A stretch of DNA of 64,000 nt, taken from Aspidapion aeneum. Its lineage: Eukaryota; Arthropoda; Insecta; Coleoptera; Brentidae. The stretch is from the NCBI GenBank assembly GCA_963576565.1, contig OY755039.1, positions 85,309,289 through 85,373,288 of the forward strand, written 5' to 3'. The stretch's first letter is position 1. Every line of letters starts with the position of its first letter. Made by a program: the position numbers and the translations under genes. Below are positions 54,011-64,000 of the stretch, in pieces. The notes under the pieces were generated by a model, which ran no database searches, was not told the DNA's origin, and worked only from the letters and a program-made list of their open reading frames with translations.

Positions 54011-55977
54011 AAAAGAGCTAAAAAGAGTAATTTTGATGCTTTTTTGTTTACCGATTTTTAAATTTAATATTTTTACATTTTAATTATTTAATTTTTCTAA
54101 TTCTGTTTTCCTTTTAGATCTTGTTTATTAAGAACGTTATTTTCAACCCTTTTACCACCAGCAGTCGCCGAGTAAATTTCCTCATATTAACGCGTCAGTC
54201 AAACAATATTCGTCAGGCCAAAGTCAATTACATTTTGCTTTGTTGCCTGACGCGACTCCGGGACGTCCTATTTGCTTACGCTTCTTGAAAATTAAGTTAA
54301 GACCAAAGATACAAAGTTTTAGCTAAGACAACACCGATGCAAATGAGCCTTTCCGATGTTATCCGGCATTATGTAGTCCTTTTCCAGAAAGCGAGCAGAA
54401 ACTAGATTCTATACCACCCGAAAACCTATCTTTCTTTATTAACCTGAATGCATGAAACAGAGAAAGCAAAGGTAATTTAGAGCTTGAATCAAAAGAGCAT
54501 CTGCTGAGGAGCACAAACAATGCGGGTTTGCTAGTTAAGGCGTCCATCAGGAGCTTATGCCCGGTCTTAAGGGAATCTATTAATTTTGGAGTAGAGAGCT
54601 ACTGTTTGCTGCTAGCAGGACTCTATCTTTTTGTGTTCCGCGGGATTTCCGAGGGTATATGGGACGACATAATTATTATTGCCTTAAAAAGATTTACACT
54701 ATGTCGTATCCCTTACCAATTCGTTCCTTTTGTTGGGCATTTTTGCAATGCTTTGGAATGAGGACATATACATAAGTTTATTTATTTATTTCGGAGTAAC
54801 AACTTCTTTTCTTTATTTTTCACCTTGTCCAGATGCCTATAGTCAGGAAGATTTTCAAAAAGGTTGGATTTGCGGTATATAGAAAGTTTTATTTGTTGAT
54901 TTGGTTGATTCCACTCTTTCACTCTTGAGCATTTTGAAATATTTAACATGGCGCCCGAGTAGAGATAACATTTTTAAAAAAATATAAAAACAAGACAAGG
55001 CGCAATCAATAGCTCTTGGAGTCCCAATGAACATAATAAAAGCTCCGACCCCTTTTCCTCCGCCGCCATCTTGAAATTTTTCTACTTTTTCTTTATTAGC
55101 CTTTTACTTAAAAAGTACTTCTATTTTAAGAAAATATCTAGAGGGAAGGATACATGCTTATTACAAGACTGTAACGTGTCATTTTTACGTTTAAGGCAAC
55201 GTTACATATTTGTTTATTTAGGTAAATAATCAAGGCTCTTCGACTCGTCTTTCTGTACACAAATTAAGGGTATTTTATGGAGCTAGGTTTGGAGGTTATA
55301 TAGTGTCCAAAAAGTTACCTTATAAAGGAGACATTCCATCGAATTACTGTGGACACTACACATTATCTGGACATCGTAATTGGAATTTAAGATCACAGGT
55401 TTCGGAAAAATCACATAAAAACTTTTGATTGTTTTATTTATCTGTAAAATTTAGTAATTTTCGTTGACGTTCATGAAAATAAACAGCTGTTCTGCTGGGG
55501 CATGGCGGCGTTGCCGCATCACAAATGGTTTCAGTAACAGGAAGGAAACATTTAGATGAACATTTCATTCGCTTATGTTTATTTTCGAGGATATTGGGAA
55601 AATAATTTCTCTTCCGAACCTCATATCCTCCACGGATTAGCCAGTTTTGATAGCACGAAAACATAGTTAGGTCCACGGTTTGATCAGGAATGCCCCCTTT
55701 GATATCTTTATTAATTTGATGAGGAGAAGATAAAATAAATACGAGTTATGCACTTTTGTAAATGGGAGATAAACGAGGGATAAAAACCAAGACTAAAAGA
55801 ATAAACGAAATCGTGTGAGTTAACATCTGTACAGGGTGGGACATTTTCGTTGGTTTTATAGGGTACAGGCTAAACGGTAAGAGAGACAGAAAAACTGACA
55901 TACGTGTCCCGTCCTCTTTTTTAGTGTCTTTTTTAATGGCGTCATCAAATTTAGGCTAACTAGATTGGTTTAGCAGA
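54011..55977. other. Anonymous DNA
   Basis: No gene recognised; frames of 60-80 codons show no family features. A TACAGGGTGGGACATTTTCG block at about 55831 looks like a CAGGGTG-type MITE end without a clear partner. Confidence 0.45.
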
Positions 55978-55979
55978 TA

Positions 55980-56172
55980 CAGGGTGATTCTCAAAAATTG
56001 CCGATTTTTATTATCTTTTATTACTCGTTTATTTATGGAGATAGAAAAATTCTTCAAATACAAAAGTTTTATGATTTTCTACGTATAATTCAGTGGCGTA
56101 CCCAGAAAAATTAAAAATATTTTATTTTACAAGATATTATCAAAAGTAACATTTTTTAAACGGAACACCCTG
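55980..56172. mobile_element. 193-bp TA-flanked MITE (CAGGGTGATTC)
   Basis: CAGGGTGATTC left, GGAACACCCTG right, with TA at 55978-55979 and 56173-56174. It contains a CAGTGGCGTACCCAGAAAAA block at 56091 that resembles a hAT-type terminus. Confidence 0.65.
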
Positions 56173-56174
56173 TA

Positions 56175-56446
56175 TGTAAGTACCTCAAAAAATTGAATTT
56201 TTTCTTGCGATTACAGCGATATATAACACTTAAGACTTTTCTTTGTCTTAAATAGGTAAAATACAAAAAATATTTTTATTGTAGTTGGCTATGGATGGGA
56301 TAAACTTTTGTTTTGCTTTTTTAACTTGTCACAAAGTCAAACGTCAAATAAGTATTGTTGTCTTTGTTTTGTTGTTATTACTTTTGTCTAAGATGAATCT
56401 TTATCAAAACTATGAAAAGTTAAACATGTTTGAGTGCTGTATTGAA
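56175..56446. other. Anonymous DNA
   Basis: No feature recognised. Confidence 0.4.

Positions 56447-64000
<7,554 letters not shown>

Noticed and set aside
55434..55676. 80-codon minus-strand frame
   Set aside because: No domain and no supporting context.

Overview
The window reads as gene-poor, repeat-saturated DNA from an arthropod, most likely an insect with a large AT-rich genome. The order cannot be fixed from sequence alone; a beetle or hemipteran would fit, but that is a guess. I see no host protein-coding gene that I can support, and no canonical tRNA or rRNA gene. Almost every stretch of recognisable coding potential is a decayed transposon protein: BEL/Pao, Jockey, CR1-like and RTE-like retrotransposons, hAT (TTF zinc finger), a THAP-domain (P-type) transposase and a Ginger-type transposon. 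Between them lie many small elements with terminal inverted repeats (TIRs).

Layout. 1-5 kb: anonymous AT-rich DNA, then a modular array built of about 100-bp units, hairpins and short CAGA runs (2.25-3.7 kb), then a CR1-like 3' end (3.8-4.25 kb). 5-13 kb: hAT elements with exact 8-bp target duplications (5716-5861 and 9114-10373) and several inverted-repeat elements. 13134-19733: a BEL/Pao LTR retrotransposon on the minus strand, with 474-bp LTRs about 98% alike but a coding region broken by frameshifts and stops, and an altered protease active site. 19.7-21.3 kb: a THAP-domain element interrupted by a 737-bp TA-flanked element. A related THAP copy near 50.9 kb, on the other strand, still has the empty site. 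22-25 kb: another hAT element, small TIR elements and a Jockey fragment. 25.4-28.5 kb: small TIR elements, a second copy of the hairpin/CAGA family and a tRNA-like SINE candidate.

28.2-36.5 kb is the most complex region. A large inverted duplication (arms about 1.8 kb) holds RTE and hAT pieces. It abuts a 3.2-kb foldback element with roughly 450-bp arms and about 118-bp tandem repeats that point one way in its left half and the other way in its right half, followed by a Jockey fragment. The last 38 bp of the foldback element also sit at the far left edge of the duplication, so two foldback elements may once have flanked it.

36.5-56 kb: mostly anonymous DNA with a small hAT derivative, RTE and CR1 fragments, an inverted pair of CCCACATAGCACAA elements (one nested in a larger TIR element), the second THAP copy, and an RTE-like reverse transcriptase split by a 1.1-kb Ginger-type element with a TATA target duplication. 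From 56.9 kb to the window end the sequence is an uninterrupted GACA repeat, 7,096 bp or 1,774 units, running off the edge. It grows out of the CAGA run of a third copy of the hairpin family.

How the parts relate: the window records nested insertion, inversion and repeat expansion, not a pathway. The most informative observations are the giant GACA array seeded by a dispersed repeat, the foldback/inverted-duplication complex, the Ginger-in-RTE insertion and the occupied/empty-site pair. All coordinates, identities and counts were obtained by eye.
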